The position numbers were made by a program, and so were the translations under genes. DNA of 49,272 nt from an uncultured beta proteobacterium (GTDB lineage: Bacteria; Pseudomonadota; Gammaproteobacteria; Burkholderiales; Burkholderiaceae_B). The notes under the pieces were generated by a model. The model saw only the letters and a list, made by a program, of their open reading frames with translations, was not told the origin of the DNA and made no database searches. Shown here piece by piece: positions 9,201 to 17,505 of this stretch (the first letter of the stretch is position 1; every line of letters starts with the position of its first letter). The stretch lies in NCBI GenBank assembly GCA_903894155.1, contig CAITPF010000014.1:1-49272 (forward strand). Reading direction: 5' to 3'.

Positions 9201-9232
9201 GCGCGCTGTGCCTGAGAGGGCACGACACGCGC
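9201..9232. terminator. Bidirectional hairpin between convergent genes
   Basis: GTGCC (9208-9212) pairs with GGCAC (9219-9223) around a six-base loop, extended by an outer helix GCGCG (9201-9205) with CGCGC (9228-9232) across a small internal loop. It sits exactly between the AI-2E gene on plus and phoD on minus, where a shared terminator is expected. There is no T-run on either side, so it may work weakly or with Rho. Confidence 0.45.
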
Positions 9233-10809
9233 TACGCGGGTTCGCGATGGACCGTGGGGTCGCCCGATTGCACGCTGAACTTCGCCAGCGTGTACACGCC
9301 GGAATTCGGGTCGACAGCATCGTTGACCGCGCGCAAGGTCGTCTCCAGGCGGCGTAGCGTGAATTCCGCGACGCCGTATCCGCGGCAAACGGAATTTGCG
9401 AAGATGAAGTGCGGGTTCACGGCGAGAAGCTTTTCCGTGCGCTCCTGAGATCGTCCCGACAGCGACGTGATCGACGTGCCGCAGAATTCGGCGGCGACCC
9501 GCTGGCTCTGAGGGTTTGCGTAGTCCTTGAGCACGTGCCCGACCCAATTCTCATGCGCGTCGCCACCGAAGATCACAGGGTTGTGCACCTTGGTGCGCAA
9601 CATCGCGTCGATCACGCGCTGGCGGGAGGCGGCGTATCCGTCCCAGTCATCATTGGATAGCCGCATGCCACCATCGGTGGAGTAGTTGCGCTGCCCAAAG
9701 AGGCAGGGACTGCCGATGGCGTTCCATTGAGTTGTCGCGCGCTCAAATTGCCGTTGCAACCAACCCTCCTGCTCCTCGCCCAGGTACGTTCGTTGCGGGT
9801 CGAGCCACTGCGGGCATTTGGCCGGGTTAACGATGGCACCACCGATCCGGTTGTTCGGCGTACATACCTGCGGCGTGCGGAATTGCCTGCCGTCCAGTGT
9901 ATAGATCGTTGCGAGCCGCCCGTACGGGGTTGCGCCGAACACCCTGGCGTTCTCGCCGGTTCCATCGATGATCGCCGCGAAACTGGCGCGCCTCACGGGC
10001 ATGTGCTCGTAATAGGCCTGGTAGGCCGCATGGCGACGCGCCATGAAGTTGGCCACCGGTGCCCCGGAGTTGCCTTCGCGCTCGCCCGCGTAGTCGTTCT
10101 GGACCTCGTGATCATCCCACGTCAGTATCCAGGGGCACGCCGCGTGGATTGCCTGGAGATCCGGATCTGACTTGTGTAGCGCGTAGCGGCTTCTGTAGCC
10201 CTCAAGGGTCGTGATCCATCCGCCCGTCGTGGGCCGCACGTCGGCCGGCTTGGAAGAGGGGTATTCATACATATAGTCGCCAAGGAACAGCACCACATCC
10301 AGCCGTTCACCGAGCATGTGCCGAAATGCGCTGTAGTAACCGTTACCCCATTGCTGGCACGAGGCGTAGGCGAGCCGAAGCCGGCCGGGCTCGGCATCCG
10401 GCGCGGGGAACGTTTTCGTGCGGCCGGTGACGCTTGCCGCGTTGCCCGCGATGAAGCGATAAAAGTAGTCGTGTCCGGGCTCCAGCGCCTCGACTTCGGC
10501 ATGGACGGAATGCGCGAGGCGTGGCGTCGCCGTGATCACCCCGCTGGCCGCCATCCGTGAAAAGCGCTCGTCGTGTGCGATCTGCCAGGTGACATCGACG
10601 TCGCGCCCACGCAGACCGGCGGCTTCAAGCGCCGCAGGCCCCAGCCGTGTCCACAGCACGATCCCGGTGGAGGTCGGCGAGCCGCTGGCCACGCCCATCG
10701 GGAACGGATCCGTTGCCCACGTCGCCTGCGACCAGCCTCTGGACGCAAGGGCGGACAGGCCGATCGAGGCGCCGGCCAGCTTGAGCAGATCCCGGCGCTT
10801 TAATGACAT
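9232..10809 (-). CDS. phoD: PhoD-type alkaline phosphatase (Tat-exported)
   Basis: A 525-aa phosphodiesterase/alkaline phosphatase of the PhoD family. The start at 10809 gives a Tat signal, K-R-R-D-L-L-K at 4-10 followed by a hydrophobic run to about Ala29; the frame continues upstream but without a better start. Family signatures: GVASGSPTSTGIVLWTRL (N-terminal PhoD domain), LGDYMYEY, LTWDDHEVQNDYAGE and FGGDAHENWVG, which hold the Fe/Ca ligands. It is folded in the cytoplasm and exported to hydrolyse organic phosphates and phosphodiesters in the periplasm. No Pho box was identified in the short upstream gap. The DUF4337 gene lies 43 bases upstream on the same strand. Confidence 0.92.
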   Translation of the reverse strand: MSLKRRDLLKLAGASIGLSALASRGWSQATWATDPFPMGVASGSPTSTGIVLWTRLGPAALEAAGLRGRDVDVTWQIAHDERFSRMAASGVITATPRLAHSVHAEVEALEPGHDYFYRFIAGNAASVTGRTKTFPAPDAEPGRLRLAYASCQQWGNGYYSAFRHMLGERLDVVLFLGDYMYEYPSSKPADVRPTTGGWITTLEGYRSRYALHKSDPDLQAIHAACPWILTWDDHEVQNDYAGEREGNSGAPVANFMARRHAAYQAYYEHMPVRRASFAAIIDGTGENARVFGATPYGRLATIYTLDGRQFRTPQVCTPNNRIGGAIVNPAKCPQWLDPQRTYLGEEQEGWLQRQFERATTQWNAIGSPCLFGQRNYSTDGGMRLSNDDWDGYAASRQRVIDAMLRTKVHNPVIFGGDAHENWVGHVLKDYANPQSQRVAAEFCGTSITSLSGRSQERTEKLLAVNPHFIFANSVCRGYGVAEFTLRRLETTLRAVNDAVDPNSGVYTLAKFSVQSGDPTVHREPA

Positions 10810-10852
10810 GGTGATCGGCGCAGCAACGTGAGAGAACGATCCTTGCCCGGTG

Positions 10853-11395
10853 TCATCCGACCAGCACGGCACCCATGATGGCAAAAATGCCAAAGCCAAT
10901 GGCGACGAGGCCGAGCGCGCCCGACAGCCAGGCAAGCAGCATGACGTTGGTGATGATCGAGGCCGAGGCCAGCACGATCGCAACCTGGAGCATTCCCGAC
11001 GAAATCTCGAGGTTGTGATATTTGTGATTCACGATGTCGCGCTGGTGTTCGGCCTTCTTGGCACGCGCGGCAAGCTCCTTTCGGCCCTCGCCCGTTTCCG
11101 GCTCGGAGTCGTAGCGCTTGACGTTGTTCTTCCACTTGGCGATGGTGTCGGCGGCCTTGGGGTCGTCTGCCAATCCGTTTGCCTGCGCGGTTTCCAGCGC
11201 GAGAGTCGTGGCCGTCGAACGGATCGATTTCGCCTGGAAGAAAGCCCAGAGATCGGAAGACTCGACCTGCTTGGTGATGACTTCCGTCTGGTAGGCTTTG
11301 CTCAGCGTTTCGCTGACGGCAAGAACAAGCGCCAGCACCGCGATCAGCAATGCGATTTTCTTGTTCGACGGATCGATATGGCCGTGTTCCGACAT
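10853..11395 (-). CDS. DUF4337 family membrane protein
   Basis: A 180-aa protein of unknown function matching the DUF4337 pattern: a short soluble start (MSEHGHIDPSNKK), one membrane helix at about 14-30, a charged predicted coiled region at about 35-120 rich in Lys, Glu and Ala, and two closing helices at about 128-150 and 155-178. The start at 11395 is the conserved one; upstream codons are not protein-like. DUF4337 proteins occur widely in proteobacteria and have no assigned role. Its position between phoD and an alpha-hydroxyacid dehydrogenase gives no clear hint. Confidence 0.75.
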   Translation of the reverse strand: MSEHGHIDPSNKKIALLIAVLALVLAVSETLSKAYQTEVITKQVESSDLWAFFQAKSIRSTATTLALETAQANGLADDPKAADTIAKWKNNVKRYDSEPETGEGRKELAARAKKAEHQRDIVNHKYHNLEISSGMLQVAIVLASASIITNVMLLAWLSGALGLVAIGFGIFAIMGAVLVG

Positions 11396-11447
11396 GGTTT
11401 TCCTTTTTGGTGTTTCAGGGGGGTCAATGACAGCATCGTCCCGATGG

Positions 11448-12602
11448 TCACGTGGGGTAGGTTCCCGGTAGCAGGATGCTCTTGTCAACTGTTTCGATGT
11501 TGGTGTGGCCGCAAAAGGCCATCGTCAGGTCGAGTTCGTTGCGAATCAGCTGCAGCGCCTTGCTGACGCCAGCCTCGCCCATCGCGCCGAGCCCATAGAG
11601 GAACGCTCGGCCGATGTAGCAACCGCGTGCGCCCAGGGCGCGGGCCTTCAGGGCATCCTGGCCGCTGCGCACGCCTCCGTCCATGTGGATTTCGATATCC
11701 TTGCCCACGGCATCGACGATCGCGGGCAGGGCATGGATGCTGGACTGTGCGCCATCGAGCTGCCGCCCGCCGTGGTTGCTGACAATCAGTGCATCGGCGC
11801 CGCTGTTCGCCGCGAGACGGGCATCCTCGACATCCTGGATGCCCTTGAGGATTAGCTTGCCGCCCCACAGTTTCTTGACCCATTCGACGTCTCCCCAGTT
11901 CAGCGTGGGGTCGAACTGCGACGCTGTCCATTCGCTCAGGCGCGACATGTCGGTCACACCCTGGACGTGCCCGACGATATTGCCGAACTGGCGGCGTTTC
12001 GTGCCGAGCATGCCGAGCGCCCAGCGCGGCTTGGTCGCGATGTTGATCATGTTGGCAATCGTCAGCTTTGGCGGGGCGCTCAGGCCGTTGCGGATATCCT
12101 TGTGGCGCTGGCCCAGGATCTGCAGGTCGAGCGTCAGTACGAGCGCCGAGCACTGTGCCGCCTTGGCGCGTTCGATGAGCCGTTCGATGAAGCCGCGGTC
12201 TTTCATGACGTACAACTGAAACCAGAACGGATGGCCACCCGTTTCCATCGCGACGTCCTCGATGGAGCAGATGCTCATGGTCGACAGGGTGAAAGGGATG
12301 CCGAACTTCTTGGCGGCGCGCGCAGCCAGAATCTCGCCGTCGGCGTGCTGCATTCCGGTCAGGCCTGTGGGTGCGATCGCCACGGGCATCGCGACCTTCT
12401 GGCCGATCATGGTGGTTTCGGTCGAGCGGTGCTCCATGTTGACCAGGATGCGCTGGCGCAGCTTGATCTTCTGGAAATCGCTTTCATTGGCCCGATAGGT
12501 GCTTTCTGTCCACGAACCTGAGTCGGCGTAGTCATAGAACATGCGGGGCACACGTCGCTTGGCCAGCAGACGCAGGTCTTCGATGTTGGTGATGGTAGGC
12601 AT
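11448..12602 (-). CDS. lldD: FMN-dependent alpha-hydroxyacid dehydrogenase (LldD-like)
   Basis: A 384-aa TIM-barrel flavoenzyme of the L-lactate dehydrogenase/glycolate oxidase/mandelate dehydrogenase family. MFYDYADSGSWTE near 18-30 holds the conserved Tyr, PVAIAPTGLTGM binds FMN, SNHGGRQLDGAQSS contains the catalytic His and Arg, and HMDGGVRSGQD and GRAFLYGLGA bind FMN phosphate. These enzymes oxidise an L-2-hydroxy acid and pass electrons to quinone or oxygen. L-lactate is the default guess; the sequence cannot exclude mandelate or another 2-hydroxy acid. The start at 12602 (MPTITNIEDLR) is the family start; twelve more codons upstream are open but unlikely. Confidence 0.88.
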   Translation of the reverse strand: MPTITNIEDLRLLAKRRVPRMFYDYADSGSWTESTYRANESDFQKIKLRQRILVNMEHRSTETTMIGQKVAMPVAIAPTGLTGMQHADGEILAARAAKKFGIPFTLSTMSICSIEDVAMETGGHPFWFQLYVMKDRGFIERLIERAKAAQCSALVLTLDLQILGQRHKDIRNGLSAPPKLTIANMINIATKPRWALGMLGTKRRQFGNIVGHVQGVTDMSRLSEWTASQFDPTLNWGDVEWVKKLWGGKLILKGIQDVEDARLAANSGADALIVSNHGGRQLDGAQSSIHALPAIVDAVGKDIEIHMDGGVRSGQDALKARALGARGCYIGRAFLYGLGAMGEAGVSKALQLIRNELDLTMAFCGHTNIETVDKSILLPGTYPT

Positions 12603-12685
12603 CTGCCGGGATCTCCGTTTTTTGGGCGCCGGCAACACATCTGGCCGGCGCGTCGTTCTTGAGTGGGGAGTTTAACGGCGGCAGC

Positions 12686-12715
12686 TTGTTTATGCTTGCC
12701 GTTTCGGCTTAGACT
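12686..12715 (+). promoter_or_regulatory. Possible sigma-70 promoter for the HupE/UreJ gene
   Basis: TTGTTT (12686-12691) and TAGACT (12710-12715) are separated by 18 bases and lie about 70 bases before the ATG at 12785. The hexamers match the consensus at three and four or so positions, so this is a moderate candidate only. Confidence 0.33.
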
Positions 12716-12784
12716 TTGCTGACCGCGGACTCAGGCGCTCGCACCGCGGAACCCGGACGCACCGACCCATTTCCAGGATGACTC

Positions 12785-13363
12785 ATGAAGGCTCAACGCA
12801 CTATTCTTGCTCTGTTATTGGCGGCTGGTTGCTCGGCGGCGATGGCGCACCCGGGTCATCCCGAAGGGTTTCTCGCTGCGGTGGCGCACCCCTGGCTGGG
12901 CTGGGATCACCTGCTCGCCATGGTGCTCGTCGGCGTGCTCGCTGCCAGCTACAGCGGGTTGAAAGGACTCACGCTCCCGGTGGCTTTTGTCGCGAGCCTC
13001 ACGGCCGCGGCGGCCTGGGCGTCGCTGGGCGGGGGTGCGGCGTTCGTGCCCTATGTCGAGTCGGCCATTCTTGCCTCGCTGCTCGTGCTCGGCGGGCTGG
13101 TTGCCGCGCCTCGGCAATTTTCGTGGCCGTTGCTGGCCGCGCTCGTCGGGGTGCTGGGATTCAGCCACGGCTTTGCCCACGGCCTCGAGCTGTCGGCGGC
13201 CCAGGGCCTTGCCCTGGCAGGCATGGCCCTCTCGACGGCTGTGCTGCATGCGGCGGGGTTTGCACTTTCCCGGGGCCTGGGCGAGCGCTTTGCCTGGATC
13301 TTGCGGGCGCTGGGCCTGACGGTCGGGTTTGCCGGCATCGCGGCGCTGCTGTTGCGCGCCTGA
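12785..13363 (+). CDS. HupE/UreJ family membrane protein
   Basis: A 192-aa membrane protein with a cleavable-looking start ending at AMA and followed by the family signature HPGHPEGFLAAVAHPWLGWDHLLAM, with histidines fit for nickel. About six helices follow, including a second signature GVLGFSHGFAHGLEL. HupE and UreJ members are secondary nickel (or cobalt) permeases normally found in hydrogenase or urease operons. No hydrogenase or urease gene is in this window, so this is a stand-alone copy that may feed Ni2+ or Co2+ uptake. A GTTCCGGC hairpin closes the interval before the convergent hydrolase gene. Confidence 0.88.
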   Translation: MKAQRTILALLLAAGCSAAMAHPGHPEGFLAAVAHPWLGWDHLLAMVLVGVLAASYSGLKGLTLPVAFVASLTAAAAWASLGGGAAFVPYVESAILASLLVLGGLVAAPRQFSWPLLAALVGVLGFSHGFAHGLELSAAQGLALAGMALSTAVLHAAGFALSRGLGERFAWILRALGLTVGFAGIAALLLRA

Positions 13364-13380
13364 GTGCATCGCTTCACCGG

Positions 13381-13407
13381 GTTCCGGCAGCGCTCGGCCG
13401 CCGGAAC
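13381..13407. terminator. Hairpin between convergent genes
   Basis: GTTCCGGC (13381-13388) pairs perfectly with GCCGGAAC (13400-13407) around an 11-base loop, in the 63-base gap between the HupE gene and the convergent hydrolase. There is no T-run, so it may be a Rho-assisted or weak bidirectional terminator. Confidence 0.45.
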
Positions 13408-13426
13408 GCCAGGAGATGCGTGAGGG

Positions 13427-14683
13427 TCAGCGCGTCATCGCGCCGTAGACGAGATCCTGCACCTGCTCGCGATAGTATTTGCGAAGCTCGCCCGGGGCTG
13501 CCGTGCCGACCACGACGACCAGCTTTTGACTGGGGTCGGCAAAAAACGCCGTGCCGTAGGCGCCATTCCACGTGTATTCACCCACGCTGCCGGGGATCGC
13601 CGCCAGGCCAGGTTGCATGCGGACAGCGACACCCAGGCCAAAGCCATAACCCGCCCGATGCGGTTCGACCACGGCGACGCGGTTGAGAATTTCCGGCCCC
13701 AGGTGGTTTGACGTCATCCAGGCGACGACCTGTGGGCTGAGGATGCGCTTGCCATCCAGAACGCCGCCGTTTGCCAGCATCTGGCCAAACCGGAGGTAGT
13801 CGCCCATCGTTCCAAACGAGCATCCGCCGCCGCAGTCAAATTGCGGCGGGCGTGTCAGGAACGTGATCTCCTGCGGCTTTCCTGTCAGTGGGTCTTTGTC
13901 CAGCGGATGCGCAAGGCGGGCTTGCTTCTCCTTCGGGACGGCAAACGACGTGTCCTTCATGCCAAGCGGCTGCCAGACAGTCTTTTGCAGGTACTGCCCC
14001 AGTCGCTCCCCGGTGAGCTTTTCGACGACCGCGCCAAGCACATCGACGGAAAAGCTGTACTCGAAGACGGTTCCCGGCTGGTGCGCCAGCGGAAGCTTGG
14101 TGATGCGTTCGATGAACGCGTCGATCCCGCCTTCGAGCGGCGGCGTGGCGCCGGCCGGGTACAGCTTGGCGACCGGGTTGTCCCCGCGCCCGCCGTAGGT
14201 CAATCCGGAGGTATGGCGCATCAGGTCGTGGATCAGGATGGGGCGCTTCTGGTCCTCGAGCACGAGCGAACCGTCGGGCTGCGCGACGCCGACCTTCATC
14301 TGGCCAAAGGCGGGGAAGTAGTCCGAAAGCGGCGCACGCAGGGGCAGCTTGCCGTCTTCCGTCAGTTTGAGTGCGCCGACGGTTGCCATGATTTTCGTCA
14401 TCGACGCCAGCCCGAAAATCGTGTCGGTCGTCATCGGCAGTTTCGCGGATTTGTCCCGCAAGCCGTAGGCCTTGAAGTGGACCAGCTTGCCGTCCCGGGC
14501 GATGGCGATCACCGCGCCCGGAACGCGGTCTGCCTTGATTTCGCGCTCGAAGAAATTGTCGATGCGCGCAAGGCCGTCGGCCGAAAACCCTGCGGCTGCG
14601 GCGGTGGTGCTCGGCAAGGGTGTTTGAGCCGACGCCACGCCGGCAATGACCAGGCTCGCCGCAAGGGCTGCGATTCGCGACAT
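13427..14683 (-). CDS. Exported beta-lactamase-fold serine hydrolase (class C/EstB-like)
   Basis: A 418-aa secreted protein with a Sec signal (about 1-19, VASA-Q). The acylation motif S94-M-T-K97 follows in GLASMTKIM, the position and context of family VIII esterases and AmpC-like proteins. The Tyr of the second motif is probably in FEYSFSVDVLG, where YSF replaces the Y-x-N of true AmpC; the C-terminal segment ends WNGAYGTAFFADPS, as in EstB-type esterases, in place of a clear KTG. It is therefore more likely an esterase or D-aminopeptidase-like enzyme than a penicillinase. The substrate is unknown. It is transcribed away from the M20 peptidase gene across 187 bases. Confidence 0.82.
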   Translation of the reverse strand: MSRIAALAASLVIAGVASAQTPLPSTTAAAAGFSADGLARIDNFFEREIKADRVPGAVIAIARDGKLVHFKAYGLRDKSAKLPMTTDTIFGLASMTKIMATVGALKLTEDGKLPLRAPLSDYFPAFGQMKVGVAQPDGSLVLEDQKRPILIHDLMRHTSGLTYGGRGDNPVAKLYPAGATPPLEGGIDAFIERITKLPLAHQPGTVFEYSFSVDVLGAVVEKLTGERLGQYLQKTVWQPLGMKDTSFAVPKEKQARLAHPLDKDPLTGKPQEITFLTRPPQFDCGGGCSFGTMGDYLRFGQMLANGGVLDGKRILSPQVVAWMTSNHLGPEILNRVAVVEPHRAGYGFGLGVAVRMQPGLAAIPGSVGEYTWNGAYGTAFFADPSQKLVVVVGTAAPGELRKYYREQVQDLVYGAMTR

Positions 14684-14870
14684 GGTTGTCTCCAGAGGTC
14701 TGTTTTCATGGGCTCGCATGATGCGAACCCGCCAAGATTAGCCGCAAGTCCTCCCCACGGCAACGCCATTTCCAGGGCGTGCTCCGGGTCAATCGCGTCG
14801 AGCGTATCGGTTATGCTGATTATCCGCGCGTGGCACCGAGCCGCGTCGGTCCAATCCGGGAGGGAAATCC

Positions 14871-16112
14871 ATGAAGCGTTGGCTGGGAGTGATGCTCTTT
14901 TGCGCGAGCATGTTGGCCGCCGGTCAACCGTATGCCGAAGTCACCCGCGAAGCGATTCGAGCGCAGGCTGCCCTGCAGGAACCGCTCGCGCTGCAAACCC
15001 TGCAAAAGCTTGTTGAGGTCGAATCCGGTAGCCGCGACCTTGAAGGGCTGGCCAGGGTGCGTGCGGTGATCGAAGCCGAGCTGGCCGCAGCTGGCGTGCC
15101 TTTCGAAGTCATCGCAACCCCGCCAGACGATCGCACCGGCTCGATGCTCCTTGCGCGGATCAAGGGCAGCGGCACGTCGAAGATCGCGCTGATCGCGCAC
15201 ATGGACACGGTCTACAAGCGTGGCGACCTGGCGCGCCAGCCATTTCGGGTCGAAAACGGCAAGGCCTACGGTTTGGGCATCTCCGATGACAAGTCGGGGG
15301 TCGCAATGATTCTCCACACGCTGAGGATGATCTCGGCGCTGAAGGTGGACACGTTCGGTGAATTGACGGTGCTGATCAATGCCGACGAAGAAATCGGATC
15401 GCCGAGTTCGCGAGGCCGTATCACGCGCCTGGGCGAGGAAAACGATCTGGTGATCTCGTTCGAGGGCAGCGGCGTCAAGTCCGATTATGTGCGCCTCGCG
15501 ACGTCGAGCATCGCCCGGGCCACGCTCACGGTCAAGGGCCGCGCTTCGCACTCGGGCGCGAACCCCGACTTTGGACGCAATGCGCTGGTCGAGCTTTCCC
15601 ACCAGATCCTGCAGATGCGCGATCTGTCGGATCCAGCGACCGGGCTCAAGGTCAACTGGACGCTGGCCCAGGCCGGCAGCGTCGCCAACATGATTCCTTC
15701 AAAGGCGACGGCCACCGCAGATATGCGCGCCCAGCAGCTGGTCGACTTTGACGCCGTCGAGCGCGTCATGCAGCAGCGGATCAAGAACCATCTCGTGCCC
15801 GACACCGAAGTCAGCATTGAGGTCGTTCGCGGTCGTCCGCCGCTCAATCCCACGGACAAGGGGCGAGCCGTCGCACGACAGGTGCAGTCAATCGCGGGGG
15901 AGATCGGGTGGAAGCTCGATGTGCTCGAAACGCCGACTGGCGGCGGTACGGATGCCGCGTACGCATCCTTGAAGGCGCGAGGCGCGGTCATCGAGAGCTT
16001 CGGGCTGCAGGGCTTCGGTTCGCACTCCGACGACGCGGAATACGTGCTGCTGTCCTCGATCCAGCCGCGGCTTTACACCACGGTGCGCCTGATCCAGGAA
16101 GGACCACGCTAG
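14871..16112 (+). CDS. Exported M20 family metallopeptidase (glutamate carboxypeptidase-like)
   Basis: A 413-aa dizinc hydrolase close to carboxypeptidase G2. A signal peptide covers about 1-22 (PYA-E). Metal and catalytic residues follow the CPG2 pattern: H110 in AHMDTVYKRG, D140 in ISDDKSG, E173-E174 in NADEEIGS, and a late His in GFGSHSDDAEYV. The dimerisation domain lies at about 205-320. CPG2 relatives cut C-terminal glutamate from folates and peptides in the periplasm; the exact substrate here is not known. Ribosome site GGGAGGG precedes ATG closely. It ends twelve bases before the convergent yhhQ stop. Confidence 0.9.
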   Translation: MKRWLGVMLFCASMLAAGQPYAEVTREAIRAQAALQEPLALQTLQKLVEVESGSRDLEGLARVRAVIEAELAAAGVPFEVIATPPDDRTGSMLLARIKGSGTSKIALIAHMDTVYKRGDLARQPFRVENGKAYGLGISDDKSGVAMILHTLRMISALKVDTFGELTVLINADEEIGSPSSRGRITRLGEENDLVISFEGSGVKSDYVRLATSSIARATLTVKGRASHSGANPDFGRNALVELSHQILQMRDLSDPATGLKVNWTLAQAGSVANMIPSKATATADMRAQQLVDFDAVERVMQQRIKNHLVPDTEVSIEVVRGRPPLNPTDKGRAVARQVQSIAGEIGWKLDVLETPTGGGTDAAYASLKARGAVIESFGLQGFGSHSDDAEYVLLSSIQPRLYTTVRLIQEGPR

Positions 16113-16124
16113 CCGCAAGGCGGG

Positions 16125-16859
16125 TCAGACCCGCACGCGGAAAGGGTTGAAGTTGGTGCTCACGTCGTAGTAATCCTCCTGCTCGCGGCGCTTGAGGAAT
16201 CCGACGATGGCATAGGTCAGGGGCGTGGCCAGCACTTCCCAACTGGTTTTCAGGATGTATTGCGCGATGCCCACGCGGATGATCTGCTCGGTGGGCCAGA
16301 TCCCGTAGAAGGCGATGACGTAAAAGAGCGAAGAATCGACCAGTTCGCCGACCGCCGTCGACCCGATGGTGCGCATCCAGAGGTGGTTGCCCCTGGAAAA
16401 AATCTTCATCTTGGCCAGCACGTAGGCGTTGACCAGGCTGCCCGACCAGAACGCCAGCATCGCCGCCACGACGATGCGCCAGGTGTTGCCGAAGACTATT
16501 TCGAGCCCCTCCTGAAGGTGCGTGTTGTAATCCCCCGGGGCTGGCGGCAGCCCGATGACGATTGCCGACATCACGGTGGCGAACACCAGTGCCGCGAACC
16601 CGCACCAGACGGCCCTGCGGTCGTATGCGTAGCCGTAGACCTCGGTCAGGATGTCGCCGAACATGTAAGAAATCGGAAAGAACAGGATCCCGGCACCGAA
16701 AACCACCGTTCCGAGTACCGGAAGGGTGACTTGCGCCGCCTTTCCGGCCCCGATGAGGGCAGAGCACAGCAGGACAGTGACAAACGCGGCGACGATCAGG
16801 TCGTAGTAGCGGTGGTGGCGACGCACGCTGTGAGGCTGTTGTTGGAGGTTGTCTGGCAT
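16125..16859 (-). CDS. yhhQ: Queuosine precursor transporter YhhQ family
   Basis: A 244-aa inner membrane protein with about six helices and the family signature FFPISYMFGDILTEVYGYAY, with conserved Asp and Glu in helix 2-3. YhhQ (former DUF165) imports the queuosine precursors preQ0/preQ1 for tRNA modification. The stretch VGELVDSSLFYVIAFYG is also typical. No preQ1 riboswitch fold was recognised in the 98 bases upstream. The protein ends in a soluble tail DVSTNFNPFRVRV. It is divergent from the DUF1993 gene. Confidence 0.9.
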   Translation of the reverse strand: MPDNLQQQPHSVRRHHRYYDLIVAAFVTVLLCSALIGAGKAAQVTLPVLGTVVFGAGILFFPISYMFGDILTEVYGYAYDRRAVWCGFAALVFATVMSAIVIGLPPAPGDYNTHLQEGLEIVFGNTWRIVVAAMLAFWSGSLVNAYVLAKMKIFSRGNHLWMRTIGSTAVGELVDSSLFYVIAFYGIWPTEQIIRVGIAQYILKTSWEVLATPLTYAIVGFLKRREQEDYYDVSTNFNPFRVRV

Positions 16860-16957
16860 CGTGCTACCTTTGGCGATTGCTGGAAGGCGACTGACTCGGC
16901 GCGCTCGTCGGGGCGGTCGGCTGGCCCAGGCCCGTCACTGACTGCAGGGAGTACGAA

Positions 16958-17500
16958 ATGTCGATCTCAATTTACCAATCATCCGTTCCAATCATCAAGG
17001 CAATGCTCGGCAACCTGTCGGCAATCCTTGCCAAGGCAGAACTTTACGCGAAGAACAAGAAATTCGACGAAAAGAACCTCCTCGAGTCAAGGTTGTTTCC
17101 CGACATGTTCCCGCTCGTCAAGCAGATCCAGGTCGCCACTGACCAGGCCAAAGGCGGGTGTGCGCGGCTGGCCGGGATCGAGCCGCCCAAATTCGAGGAT
17201 GACGAAACGACGATGGCGCAGTTGCAGGACCGGATCGCAAAAACGATCGCCTTCATCGACGGGATCGATCCCGTTCAGATCGATGGCGCATCGCGCCCGA
17301 TCCAGTACACCATGCGCGACTTCAACTTCGAATTTTCGGCGCAACAGTACCTGACGAACTGGGTGCTGCCGAACTTCTACTTTCATGTCACCGCAGCCTA
17401 CAACCTGTTGCGCATGGGCGGCCTGGAGATCGGGAAGAGCGATTACCTCGGATCCCTCGTCGATTTCAATATCGATACCAAGCAGGTGCGGGCCCGCTGA
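16958..17500 (+). CDS. DUF1993 family protein
   Basis: A 180-aa cytosolic protein with the DUF1993 hallmark pattern: SIYQSSVPIIKAMLGNLSAIL at the start, LFPDMFPLVKQIQ, and the C-terminal NFYFHVTAAYNLLRMGG with Phe and His. It is predicted to be all helical and related to the DinB/YfiT four-helix bundle, in which His residues may hold a metal; that relation is from family knowledge, not seen directly. Function unknown. It ends five bases before the stop of the convergent EamA transporter. Confidence 0.85.
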   Translation: MSISIYQSSVPIIKAMLGNLSAILAKAELYAKNKKFDEKNLLESRLFPDMFPLVKQIQVATDQAKGGCARLAGIEPPKFEDDETTMAQLQDRIAKTIAFIDGIDPVQIDGASRPIQYTMRDFNFEFSAQQYLTNWVLPNFYFHVTAAYNLLRMGGLEIGKSDYLGSLVDFNIDTKQVRAR

Positions 17501-17505
17501 CCGGG

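Noticed and set aside
16860-16957. preQ1 riboswitch in front of yhhQ
   Set aside because: No preQ1-type hairpin with an A-rich tail was seen in the 98-base interval.
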